Below, in pieces: positions 6,505 to 12,710 of a stretch of 32,641 bases of DNA. The position numbers were made by a program, and so were the translations under genes. The DNA is taken from positions 1 through 32,641 of the forward strand of contig JAGVZQ010000017.1 in assembly GCA_018302465.1 (NCBI GenBank). Direction: 5' to 3'. The DNA is from Candidatus Woesearchaeota archaeon. GTDB taxonomy: Archaea > Nanobdellota > Nanobdellia > SCGC-AAA011-G17 > GW2011-AR20. The notes under the pieces were generated by a model. The model was not told the DNA's origin. It worked only from the letters and a program-made list of their open reading frames with translations, and made no database searches. Numbering within the stretch: position 1 is the stretch's first letter; each line of letters begins with the position of its first letter.

Positions 6505-7729
6505 CTTCTTCAGCTAAAAAGTCTACAATCTTCTCAAATATGCCCTTTCCTTCTTTTTTCTCTTCCTTCACTTCTTCTTTTCCGTCTTTTCCATCTTTCT
6601 TTACTTCTTTTTTCTCTTCTTTCTTTTCTTTTTTAACTTCAACCCTATTAGCAGATTTTATAGCATCTCTCAAGCTCTCAATAGATTCTTTTATCTCATC
6701 TATTTCATCTTTAAATTTATTATTAACATCTTTAGATTGTTTTTCAAGTTTCTTTCCAATTTCATTGTTAAATTCTCTAACCTGCTTTTCTAATTTTTTC
6801 TCGACTTCATTATTGTCAAGATTTTCTAATTTATCTCTTAAATCATTAATCTTTTGCTCTACTTTGCTCTTATCAATATTTTTTAATTTATCCTCAATCT
6901 TTTTATTAACTCCATCTATCTCATATTCAAATTTATTATTAGCATCTTTAATTTGCTTTTCTAGTCTTTCTCTAACCTGTTTTTCAAGTTTCTTTTCAAC
7001 GTCATTATTAAATTCTTTAATCTGTTTTTCTAGTCTTTCTTTAATTTGTTTTCCCAGTTTCTTTTCATTCTCAGCATTAGCATCTTTAATCTGTTTTTCT
7101 AACCCGGTTTTACTATTTGCAATTTTATCTTTTAACTCATCAACTTCCTTCTTTAAATTAATCTTATCAAATTCTTTTAATTTATCCTCAACTTTTTTAT
7201 TCAGCTCTTTAGACCTATCACCTAAATTGTAAACATCATTATCAATTTCATTTTTATAATCCTCAATATCCTTCCTTATCCCAAAAACTTCTTTTTCTAA
7301 TAAAGAAATAGAATCGCTAAAAGTTTTAATATCCCCTTTAATAACTATTTTCCTGTCAATTTCAGTTAAAGACCTCTCAAATTCTTTTATCTTGTCCTTT
7401 ATATCATCAACATTGATTTTCCTTGAATCATTTACTCTTTCTCTGATCTCAGAAACATTGCTCAAAAGCATATTAATCTCTTTATTCCTCTCATTAATTG
7501 CCTTCTCCATATCCTTTCTTAAGCTGCTCAAACTCTCAGTATAATCTGCTAAATCTGCTAAATTATCCTGCAATTCTATAATATCTTTTTTAATCAGCTC
7601 AAAGGAATTGCCCACTACCTTAGTTATCCTGTTCTCAACCCCATTTAATTTAGAAAACCCGTCTTTCAGGCTATTTATGTCCTTTCTTACTAAGCCAAAA
7701 GAATTTCTCACAGCTTTTTCGTCAATCAT
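6497..7729 (-). CDS. Long coiled-coil protein, 410 aa
   Basis: Almost entirely Lys/Glu/Asn/Leu/Ile heptad-like sequence. The N-terminus holds two related copies of NSFxLVRKDI / NSFELIKKDI. The centre has repeated units such as EKKLEKQVRERLEKQIKDAN, repeated three or four times with variation. A highly charged Lys/Glu linker (about residues 365-395) leads to a conserved-looking tail GIFEKIVDFLAEEDD that could be an amphipathic docking helix. No signal peptide or membrane segment, so cytoplasmic. The closest functional guess is a structural or scaffold coiled coil; no enzyme motif is present. Shares a 58-base divergent promoter with the gene at 7788. Confidence 0.6.
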   Translation of the reverse strand: MIDEKAVRNSFGLVRKDINSLKDGFSKLNGVENRITKVVGNSFELIKKDIIELQDNLADLADYTESLSSLRKDMEKAINERNKEINMLLSNVSEIRERVNDSRKINVDDIKDKIKEFERSLTEIDRKIVIKGDIKTFSDSISLLEKEVFGIRKDIEDYKNEIDNDVYNLGDRSKELNKKVEDKLKEFDKINLKKEVDELKDKIANSKTGLEKQIKDANAENEKKLGKQIKERLEKQIKEFNNDVEKKLEKQVRERLEKQIKDANNKFEYEIDGVNKKIEDKLKNIDKSKVEQKINDLRDKLENLDNNEVEKKLEKQVREFNNEIGKKLEKQSKDVNNKFKDEIDEIKESIESLRDAIKSANRVEVKKEKKEEKKEVKKDGKDGKEEVKEEKKEGKGIFEKIVDFLAEEDD

Positions 7730-7750
7730 ACCACTTTAAAGTAAGGAAAA

Positions 7751-7763
7751 GCATATAAATATT
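7751..7763. promoter_or_regulatory. Shared bidirectional TATA element
   Basis: GCATATAAATATT is near-palindromic and is the only TATA-like element in the 58-base gap. It lies about 28 bases before the minus-strand ATG (7729) and about 31 before the plus-strand ATG (7788), so one element may serve both divergent genes. Confidence 0.45.
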
Positions 7764-7787
7764 ATTGTTCCAGATTGTATAATCAAA

Positions 7788-8213
7788 ATGTTGAGTCAAG
7801 AAGAACTAGAAGGGGAAGCACGGTACCTTAACCAGGCTATAGGCTCAAACAATAGGTTTTATGATGCTATGAATGCACCAGACCCACTAGATTTATTAGA
7901 AGCTTCAAGAACGGCATATTATGATTTAACCTCAGCCCTTATTTCATTAGACAGGTTAGAATTGCACGGAGTATCAATAGATCCAAGGGAAGGATGTGAA
8001 AATACAGACCTCAGAAGCTTACTTGAGTCAAGACTAATATTCCTTGTTTATGTAGCTGTAAGTGAAGATATAGATCCAGGGATGAAAACTAAATTATTGC
8101 AAACACCGTGGGGAAAGAAAGCAAGAAATCCAGAATACACAAGAAAATTATTTGAAGGCGACTCCGCAATGGAAGAAATCCATGAAATAAGAAAAACCTT
8201 AGACTTAGATTAA
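7788..8213 (+). CDS. Hypothetical helical protein, 141 aa
   Basis: Starts MLSQEELEGEARYLNQAIGS. Acidic, mostly helical and soluble; no motif recognised. The start is supported by the TATA element about 31 bases upstream. Its stop codon (TAA, 8211-8213) is only 2 bases before the tRNA-end repeat at 8216, so it forms the left chromosomal flank of the proposed HEPN-MNT island. Function unknown. Confidence 0.5.
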   Translation: MLSQEELEGEARYLNQAIGSNNRFYDAMNAPDPLDLLEASRTAYYDLTSALISLDRLELHGVSIDPREGCENTDLRSLLESRLIFLVYVAVSEDIDPGMKTKLLQTPWGKKARNPEYTRKLFEGDSAMEEIHEIRKTLDLD

Positions 8214-8215
8214 TT

Positions 8216-8232
8216 TTGCGGGAACTAGAATT
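8216..8232. repeat. Copy of the tRNA-Leu-like 3' end (candidate attachment site)
   Basis: TTGCGGGAACTAG here (8216-8228) is identical to 9248-9260, the 3' acceptor end and half T-stem of the minus-strand tRNA gene. The next four bases match at three positions. The two copies are direct repeats 1,032 bp apart and enclose only the MNT-HEPN operon. This is the layout left by integration at a tRNA 3' end. Confidence 0.6.
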
Positions 8233-8242
8233 TAACAGAAAC

Positions 8243-8251
8243 ATTTAAATA
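8243..8251 (+). promoter_or_regulatory. TATA box of the MNT-HEPN operon
   Basis: ATTTAAATA is centred about 29 bases before the ATG at 8276, inside the proposed island, so the operon carries its own promoter. Confidence 0.5.
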
Positions 8252-8256
8252 CCAGT

Positions 8257-8274
8257 TGATAATATAAATTATCA
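8257..8274. promoter_or_regulatory. Inverted repeat, candidate operator of the MNT-HEPN operon
   Basis: TGATAAT-ATAA-ATTATCA is a perfect 7-bp inverted repeat with a 4-base spacer. It lies between the TATA box and the start codon, ending one base before the ATG. Its position over the transcription start and the helix-turn-helix domain of the first gene product suggest autorepression. Confidence 0.5.
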
Positions 8275-8275
8275 T

Positions 8276-8803
8276 ATGAAAAATAATAATATCAAAGATA
8301 AAATAAAAGAATACTTTTTCTTAAATCCTACTATAAAATTAAGAGTAAGGCAAATAGAAAGAATTGTAAAAGTTCCTTTGCCTTCAGTAATCAGATATAC
8401 AAAAGAATTAGAAAAAGAAAGTATACTCACTAGTTCTGAAATTGCCAATATAAGGGTATTTTTAGCCAACAGAGCTTCAAAACAATTTTTATTAGAGAAG
8501 AGGCTATTTAATATAAAAAATATCTCCACACTAACAGATTTTCTCATAGAAGAATTAAGCAATCCAAATATTGTAATTTTTGGTTCATACTCCAAGGGGG
8601 AAGATTTAGAAAATTCAGACATTGACATTTATATAGAAACAGCTTCAAAAAAGAAACTTAATCTGGAGAAATTTGAAAAACTATTACAGAGGAAAATACA
8701 TGTTTTTGTTTATAAAAATATTAATACTATTGAAAACAAGGAATTAGCTAATAATATTTTAAATGGGATCATAATTAACGGATTTGTAGAGGTGTTTAAA
8801 TGA
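8276..8803 (+). CDS. MNT-type nucleotidyltransferase antitoxin with N-terminal HTH domain
   Basis: 175 residues. The N-terminal 75 or so (LRVRQIERIVKVPLPSVIRY) resemble a winged helix-turn-helix. Residues about 100-125 hold the minimal nucleotidyltransferase signature GSYSKGEDLENSDID, an exact GSx10DxD. MNT proteins of HEPN-MNT modules neutralise the HEPN RNase, in studied cases by adding AMP to it. The gene overlaps the HEPN gene by ATGA, the usual operon order and coupling. The HTH fusion plus the palindrome before the start suggest it also represses its own operon. The start is supported by a TATA box. The module sits between direct repeats of a tRNA end. Confidence 0.8.
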   Translation: MKNNNIKDKIKEYFFLNPTIKLRVRQIERIVKVPLPSVIRYTKELEKESILTSSEIANIRVFLANRASKQFLLEKRLFNIKNISTLTDFLIEELSNPNIVIFGSYSKGEDLENSDIDIYIETASKKKLNLEKFEKLLQRKIHVFVYKNINTIENKELANNILNGIIINGFVEVFK

Positions 8804-9222
8804 AAGAAAGCTCATGGAAAGATTGTATTGAAAGTAATTCATCTATTTCAGTAAGTAAGGATAAAGCTAAAGCTAAATCATTAATTGATACTGCTTCTGG
8901 AAGAAATCAATTTTTAAGCAGGAATAAAATAGATGAAAATAATGCCAATTATATTTTTGAGGGTTATTATTCCTCTCTTGTAGAATTAATGCATGCTTTG
9001 GTTTTGCTTAACGGCTATAAAGTTGGAAATCATATTTGTTTAGGTTTCTATTTAAGAGACGTTATGAATAAAGATAGTCTATTTAGAATTTTTGATGACT
9101 GCAGGTTTAAGAGAAACTCTTTAGTTTATTATGGAAGAAAGATGGATTTTGAAACTGCCAAAGAAGCTGTTAAAAGATGTAAAGAATTAATTAAAGAAAT
9201 TAACAAAATGCTTGAAAAATAA
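8800..9222 (+). CDS. HEPN-domain protein, putative toxin of the HEPN-MNT pair
   Basis: 140 residues, all helical, with YIFEGYYSSLVELMHALVLL in the middle and the HEPN helix segment RFKRNSLVYYGRKMDFETAK near residues 107-126. HEPN toxins are RNases that use Rx4-6H; here the position expected to be His in RNxxVH is Tyr (RNSLVYYG). The canonical catalytic His is therefore absent, as in some archaeal HEPN proteins, and RNase activity is uncertain. Overlaps the MNT gene by 4 bases. Ends 26 bases before the tRNA-end copy that closes the proposed island. Family and pairing are well supported; activity is not. Confidence 0.75.
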   Translation: MKESSWKDCIESNSSISVSKDKAKAKSLIDTASGRNQFLSRNKIDENNANYIFEGYYSSLVELMHALVLLNGYKVGNHICLGFYLRDVMNKDSLFRIFDDCRFKRNSLVYYGRKMDFETAKEAVKRCKELIKEINKMLEK

Positions 9223-9248
9223 TACTCCCTCTATACTTTAAGACATAT

Positions 9249-9353
9249 TGCGGGAACTAGGATTCGAACCTAGGTAGACACTAAGTCACATGGTCCTTAG
9301 CTTGGCAGTTTTTTGCAAAACTCATGCCCGTTTGACCACTCCGGCATTCCCGC
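9249..9353 (-). tRNA. Class II tRNA, probably tRNA-Leu, with an extra segment in the anticodon arm
   Basis: Acceptor stem GCGGGAA/TTCCCGC with discriminator A, T-arm CTAGG-TTCGAAT-CCTAG, D-loop AGTGGTCAAA, and a long variable arm ending GACTTAGTGTC point to a class II tRNA; A73 and the acceptor fit Leu. It is 105 nt, about 21 more than normal, and the excess lies between the anticodon stem halves (CATG...CATG). That insert can fold as AGTTTTGCA/TGCCAAGCT with one mismatch. Removing 21 nt after the third loop base would give anticodon UAG (Leu), but I cannot find a strict bulge-helix-bulge, so anticodon and splice sites are unresolved. Follows rpo3 in the same direction. No CCA encoded. Confidence 0.7.
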
Positions 9354-9382
9354 ATAAAATTAATAAGAGAAATAGCTTTAAT

Positions 9383-10159
9383 TTACTTTGCTTTAGAAAA
9401 ACTCTTTTCAAAATCTATTAATTTCTTATCTAAAATATCTAAAGCAGTCATAACAATTTCTTTTGGTTCTAATTGCCCCCAGCTTTCTAAGAAAAATATA
9501 AATTTAGTATCGCTGTAGTTTATCTTAACTCCATTCTCCTCGCAAAACTGCTCGCATGCATCATTCCATTTCATAAAATCAGTAATCTCAACTTTGTCTC
9601 CTTTCTCAACTAATAGACCTTTGCACAATTTAATAGCTTCTTTAGCTTTACTTTTATTCTCAATATTAAATTCAGGATATCCTTTATAGTAAATATGACC
9701 TGGGCTGAATTTCATGTGCTCTTTTCCTCTTCCCAAAACAGCAGTAGCAACAAATTCTAATTTCTGCCCCTTATTTAATTCAACAATAGGAATCTCAGCA
9801 ATAGCAGGTTTAATTTTAGGATCTTTGCTATCAATATCTTTAGAATAGACCATGCCCTCTTCTTTCAAAAATAAAAACAATTCGACCTGGCATAGCGCGC
9901 ATCCCTCTCCTTTACATTTACATTCATCAGGTAAATTATAAGATTTTAAATCAGTAGTTAAAGGAACTAACCCAAGTCTATGAGAAAGAATTTCATCAAA
10001 TAAAGCTGAACTGTTCTTTCTGAATTCAACTTCTTTTATTGCCATAACCGGGACTTCAACAAAGATTGTTCTTCTAAGAGTATTTGCTATTACAGGATTA
10101 ATATTATCAATAGTAAAAACAAGTTCATTCTCTGATTTATTTATAACTTCTACTTTCAT
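9383..10159 (-). CDS. rpoD: DNA-directed RNA polymerase subunit D (Rpo3)
   Basis: 258 residues. Rpo3 dimerises with Rpo11 to form the alpha-like assembly platform of archaeal RNA polymerase. Seen: INPVIANTLRRTIFVEVPVMAI (the alpha-like dimer helix, residues about 20-42), SHRLGLVPL, and a Cys-rich insertion CKCKGEGCALCQ (residues about 80-92) matching the Fe-S or metal-binding region of some archaeal Rpo3 proteins. The ATG overlaps the uS11 stop by one base (10159), so it is the last protein gene of the uS13-uS4-uS11-rpo3 cluster. The usual archaeal followers eL18, uL13 and uS9 are absent; a tRNA and the HEPN-MNT island come next. Confidence 0.93.
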   Translation of the reverse strand: MKVEVINKSENELVFTIDNINPVIANTLRRTIFVEVPVMAIKEVEFRKNSSALFDEILSHRLGLVPLTTDLKSYNLPDECKCKGEGCALCQVELFLFLKEEGMVYSKDIDSKDPKIKPAIAEIPIVELNKGQKLEFVATAVLGRGKEHMKFSPGHIYYKGYPEFNIENKSKAKEAIKLCKGLLVEKGDKVEITDFMKWNDACEQFCEENGVKINYSDTKFIFFLESWGQLEPKEIVMTALDILDKKLIDFEKSFSKAK

Positions 10160-10440
10160 TATACTCTCCTTCCTCTTCTAAAATGCTTCTTTCTGCATCC
10201 ATCATGTGGAATTGGTGTAACATCTTCTATAACCCCTATTCTAAAGCCGCTTCTTGATAATGTTCTTACAACAGCCTGCGCTCCAGGTCCGGGGTTATGT
10301 GGTCCTTCATGTCCTCCAGGTGCTTTTATTTTGATGTGTAAGGCATTTATCCCTGCATCTCTTGCAAGATCGCTTACTTTCTTAGCCGCAGACATTGCAA
10401 TAGTGGGGCTACTTTCTAATCTATGAACTTTAGTCATCAT
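10159..10440 (-). CDS. rps11: Small-subunit ribosomal protein uS11, start uncertain
   Basis: The first ATG gives 93 aa with the uS11 core [20 protein letters not shown] and C-terminus [19 protein letters not shown]. uS11 lies on the platform of the small subunit. Family members are about 125-135 aa and carry a conserved N-terminal strand. That strand is present here upstream and in frame: [20 protein letters not shown], encoded between 10441 and 10530. The frame is open back to the uS4 stop (TAA at 10531) with no ATG, GTG or TTG. So the real protein probably starts near 10525 at a non-standard codon, or there is a sequence error or frameshift. The coordinates given are the minimum. Confidence 0.85.
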   Translation of the reverse strand: MMTKVHRLESSPTIAMSAAKKVSDLARDAGINALHIKIKAPGGHEGPHNPGPGAQAVVRTLSRSGFRIGVIEDVTPIPHDGCRKKHFRRGRRV

Positions 10441-10530
10441 TCCACCACTAGCAATCCCTATAGTTTCGCTTCCTGTAACATCCGTAATATGAATGAGAGT
10501 ATCATTGTAAAATAGCTTCCTTGTCTTGGA

Positions 10531-11169
10531 TTACTTATCGGCCTTTGGTCTTTCTTTTCCATGTTTCTTTATTTCTTTTTCTTTTTTAACTTTTATCTCT
10601 TCCTTCTCTTCATTTTTTATTATTGTGCTTTTCCTTTTTAATTCATTTTCTTTTGTTTCCTTAGGTCTTTCAGGATGATCTTCCTTGCTTAATGGAGAAC
10701 CAGGTTTAAAACCAATTTTCCCCTCTTCATCTTTTTTAACAATGTAGGAAGGAACTGTCAATTTATTCCCTCTTACTGTAACATGCCCATGTATTATAAG
10801 CTGTCTTGCCTGTTTAACAGTTCTTGCTAAATTCTTTTTAAATAAAATAGTCTGAAGTCTCCTTGAAAGAATATCTTTTGTTGTTAAAGTCAAAGCATCA
10901 CTCATTTTTGCATCATTACCAACTAATCCAAGACTTGCTAATCTCTTTAACAATTGTGTCTGCTCTTTTTTTGATTGCTCAGTATCCAAAGTTGCAAGTC
11001 TCTTTATTTGTTTTGTAACTCCTCTTAAAAGAGACTGCATCTTCCACAATTCTTTTTTATTTTTTAATCCAAATTCATTAACATATACTTTTTCAGCTTC
11101 TATTCTTTCTCTCTTCCATGGGTGCATAGGTGTTTCATACTTCTTCCTTATTTTTTTAATAGAACCCAT
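10531..11169 (-). CDS. rps4: Small-subunit ribosomal protein uS4
   Basis: 212 aa from the ATG at 11169 (MGSIKKIRKKYETPMHPWKR), the normal archaeal uS4 start; the 30 extra N-terminal residues in the ORF track lie inside uS13 and are not coding in this frame. The S4 RNA-binding domain is at about residues 105-160 (ARTVKQARQLIIHGHVTVRG). A Lys/Glu-rich C-terminal tail (EEKEEIKVKKEKEIKKHGKE) extends beyond the usual end. uS4 is an early 16S rRNA binder in small-subunit assembly. Separated from uS13 by one base; its stop is directly followed, in the same frame, by the uS11 coding region. Confidence 0.95.
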   Translation of the reverse strand: MGSIKKIRKKYETPMHPWKRERIEAEKVYVNEFGLKNKKELWKMQSLLRGVTKQIKRLATLDTEQSKKEQTQLLKRLASLGLVGNDAKMSDALTLTTKDILSRRLQTILFKKNLARTVKQARQLIIHGHVTVRGNKLTVPSYIVKKDEEGKIGFKPGSPLSKEDHPERPKETKENELKRKSTIIKNEEKEEIKVKKEKEIKKHGKERPKADK

Positions 11170-11170
11170 T

Positions 11171-11671
11171 TTACTTCTTGCCTCCTGCTTTCTTAGCAGG
11201 TGCTGCTTCTTTCTTCTTAGCTGGCTGAACTTGTGATTTCTTTGATACTCCAACTGCACTGCCCTTTCTGAAGTGTGCTCTTGTTCTCTGACCTCTTAAT
11301 GGTAATCCCCATGCATGTCTTAATCCTCTGTAAGATTTAACTTGTTTTAATCTCTTAATATCCATCTCATGATTTAATTTAAGTTTTGAAGACATTAAAT
11401 GTAAATTATTCCCAGATTCATAATCATTTCTTCTGTTCAGCATCCACACAGGAACTTGCTTGGTAGGATCTTCTAAAACCTTGTTTATGCTCTCAATCTC
11501 TTTCTCGCTCAGTTCCCCTATTTTTTTATCCTTATCTAGCTCTAAAATATTACAAATAGCATTTGAAAACATAAAGCCAACGCCTTTAATCTTCATTAGA
11601 CCCTTAAAAACAGATTTATTCCCATCTAAGTAATCTTGGTATATCTTCACAATCTGTTTAAGTTCTGCCAT
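11171..11671 (-). CDS. rps13: Small-subunit ribosomal protein uS13
   Basis: 166 residues. Contains the helix-two-turns-helix start (LKGLMKIKGVGFMFSNAICN-like region, residues about 23-43), the S13 signature SYRGLRHAWGLPLRGQRTRAH and an Ala/Lys-rich tail (KKKEAAPAKKAGGKK) typical of basic archaeal extensions. uS13 sits in the head of the small subunit and contacts P-site tRNA. First gene of the uS13-uS4-uS11-rpo3 group, 42 bases downstream of uS7, so the str-type and alpha-type clusters are joined here. The gap holds a TATA-like TTTAAAATCTATAAAT region read on the minus strand. Confidence 0.95.
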   Translation of the reverse strand: MAELKQIVKIYQDYLDGNKSVFKGLMKIKGVGFMFSNAICNILELDKDKKIGELSEKEIESINKVLEDPTKQVPVWMLNRRNDYESGNNLHLMSSKLKLNHEMDIKRLKQVKSYRGLRHAWGLPLRGQRTRAHFRKGSAVGVSKKSQVQPAKKKEAAPAKKAGGKK

Positions 11672-11713
11672 TCTTATTTAAAATCTATAAATACCCTTTT
11701 TAAAGTTTTTTAT

Positions 11714-12301
11714 TTACCTGCTACCATCTGCTTGTCTTTCAAGCTCTAATTTCCTAGAAATAGCAGCACTTCCCTGTTCCATGTTATAAGCAGCCATTAT
11801 CTCTTCTGCCAGTGCATCCACCATTTTCTTCTTCTTCCCATAAGACTTCTGATATGCTCCCTGAACCATCATTCTTAAGGAAATATCTATTCTCCTTTGA
11901 GGAGAGCAGTCAACAGCCTGAGGATATTTAGCTCCTCCATACTCTATTGTAGTTATTTCTTCTCTAGGTGCTGAATTTTCTATAGCTTTGACAAAAACTT
12001 CAATAGGATTTTTCTTTGTTTTATTTTCAATGATTTTAAAAGCGTCAAAAACAATGTTATAAACAGTATGGCTTTTTCCAGTGCATTTTCCAGAAGTTAA
12101 TTTATGCTTCTTTCCCTTATGTCCAGGAACCATTAGCTTGTTCATTAATCTCTCAACAATTGAATATTTGCTTTTCCAGAATCTAACAACTGTATTTTTT
12201 CCGCCTGTTTTAGGGACTAAAATCGGAGAAAGATTGACATAGTTGACTAAGCCTCTATCTTCAATTCCAATGTTTGTATCCCAAGTATCAAATAGTTTCA
12301 T
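11714..12301 (-). CDS. rps7: Small-subunit ribosomal protein uS7
   Basis: 195 residues, archaeal-type uS7, the head-nucleating protein of the small subunit that lines the mRNA exit/E-site region. Seen: ERLMNKLMVPGHKGKKHKLT, NPIEVFVKAIENSAPREEIT and YPQAVDCSPQRRIDISLRMM, the conserved rRNA-binding core, with C-terminus EIMAAYNMEQGSAAISRKLE. The ATG overlaps the stop of the preceding 109-aa orphan gene by 4 bases (12298-12301), so its translation is coupled to an unknown gene rather than to uS12 directly, which is unusual. Confidence 0.95.
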   Translation of the reverse strand: MKLFDTWDTNIGIEDRGLVNYVNLSPILVPKTGGKNTVVRFWKSKYSIVERLMNKLMVPGHKGKKHKLTSGKCTGKSHTVYNIVFDAFKIIENKTKKNPIEVFVKAIENSAPREEITTIEYGGAKYPQAVDCSPQRRIDISLRMMVQGAYQKSYGKKKKMVDALAEEIMAAYNMEQGSAAISRKLELERQADGSR

Positions 12302-12627
12302 GGTCCCATCACCATTTTTGGATCGTAAGCATTATATGGTTTTTCCTTAACTTCTCTATAAACAAATAAACTTTTTAATCCACTCGACAAATCTACTTTA
12401 ATCTCTACTCTATATCCTTGAGGTAAACGTCTCTCTAACACCTCCCTAGATTTTTTAAGTCTTAAGTCTTCTTCAGAATAAGCTCTTACACCTCCTCTAA
12501 TAAAACATTTTTGACCAGGTAGCATATGGCTTAAGTCAGTAACTAATGTACTTAAATCACCATACATTAACATATCAGCTTCTGCATCAGTACTCATATG
12601 ATATTCAACCCCCCCTACATTACTCAT
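12298..12627 (-). CDS. Hypothetical protein inserted between uS12 and uS7, 109 aa
   Basis: Starts [21 protein letters not shown] soluble protein with a Gly/Arg-rich turn (MLPGQKCFIRGGVRAYSEED) and a basic beta-type C-terminal half. I recognise no ribosomal-protein or other family. It overlaps the upstream 28-codon ORF and the downstream uS7 gene by ATGA on both sides, so it is embedded in the operon and very likely translated. Its place in the str operon suggests expression with ribosomal proteins; a ribosome-related function is inference only. Confidence 0.6.
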   Translation of the reverse strand: MSNVGGVEYHMSTDAEADMLMYGDLSTLVTDLSHMLPGQKCFIRGGVRAYSEEDLRLKKSREVLERRLPQGYRVEIKVDLSSGLKSLFVYREVKEKPYNAYDPKMVMGP

Positions 12628-12710
12628 TTTTCCACATACTCCGCTCTTCCTAAAGATTCTCCATGAGCACTTTCATCTCCTCCAGATTTTCCTCTCTCAA
12701 ACCCGTTCAT
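12624..12710 (-). CDS. Microprotein ORF of 28 aa in the str operon
   Basis: Not in the ORF track. [20 protein letters not shown] then GRAEYVEK and stop. Its ATG overlaps the uS12 stop (ATGA) and its TGA overlaps the ATG of the next orphan (ATGA). Hydrophilic and Gly/Ser/Glu-rich, likely unstructured. It may be a real microprotein, or a short ORF that passes terminating ribosomes on to the 109-aa gene. The double overlap is the evidence. Confidence 0.5.
   Translation of the reverse strand: MNGFERGKSGGDESAHGESLGRAEYVEK

Noticed and set aside
6540-7232. 230-aa plus-strand ORF rich in Phe and Ser
   Set aside because: It is the antisense shadow of the Lys/Glu-rich coiled-coil gene; the reverse complement of AAA/GAA codons gives TTT/TTC and runs of Phe/Ser.
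8272-8628. 118-aa minus-strand ORF
   Set aside because: Opposite to the MNT gene with its exact GSx10DxD motif; no independent support.
9309-9330. Reading the TTGCAAA stretch of the 9249-9353 tRNA as an anticodon loop with GCA (Cys)
   Set aside because: Flanking bases do not form a five-pair stem and the long variable arm and A73 do not fit tRNA-Cys.
11170-11259. N-terminal extension of uS4 in the ORF track (MQLEYQRNHKFSQL...)
   Set aside because: It lies inside the uS13 gene; MGSIKKIRKKYETP at 11169 is the standard start and follows the uS13 stop by one base.
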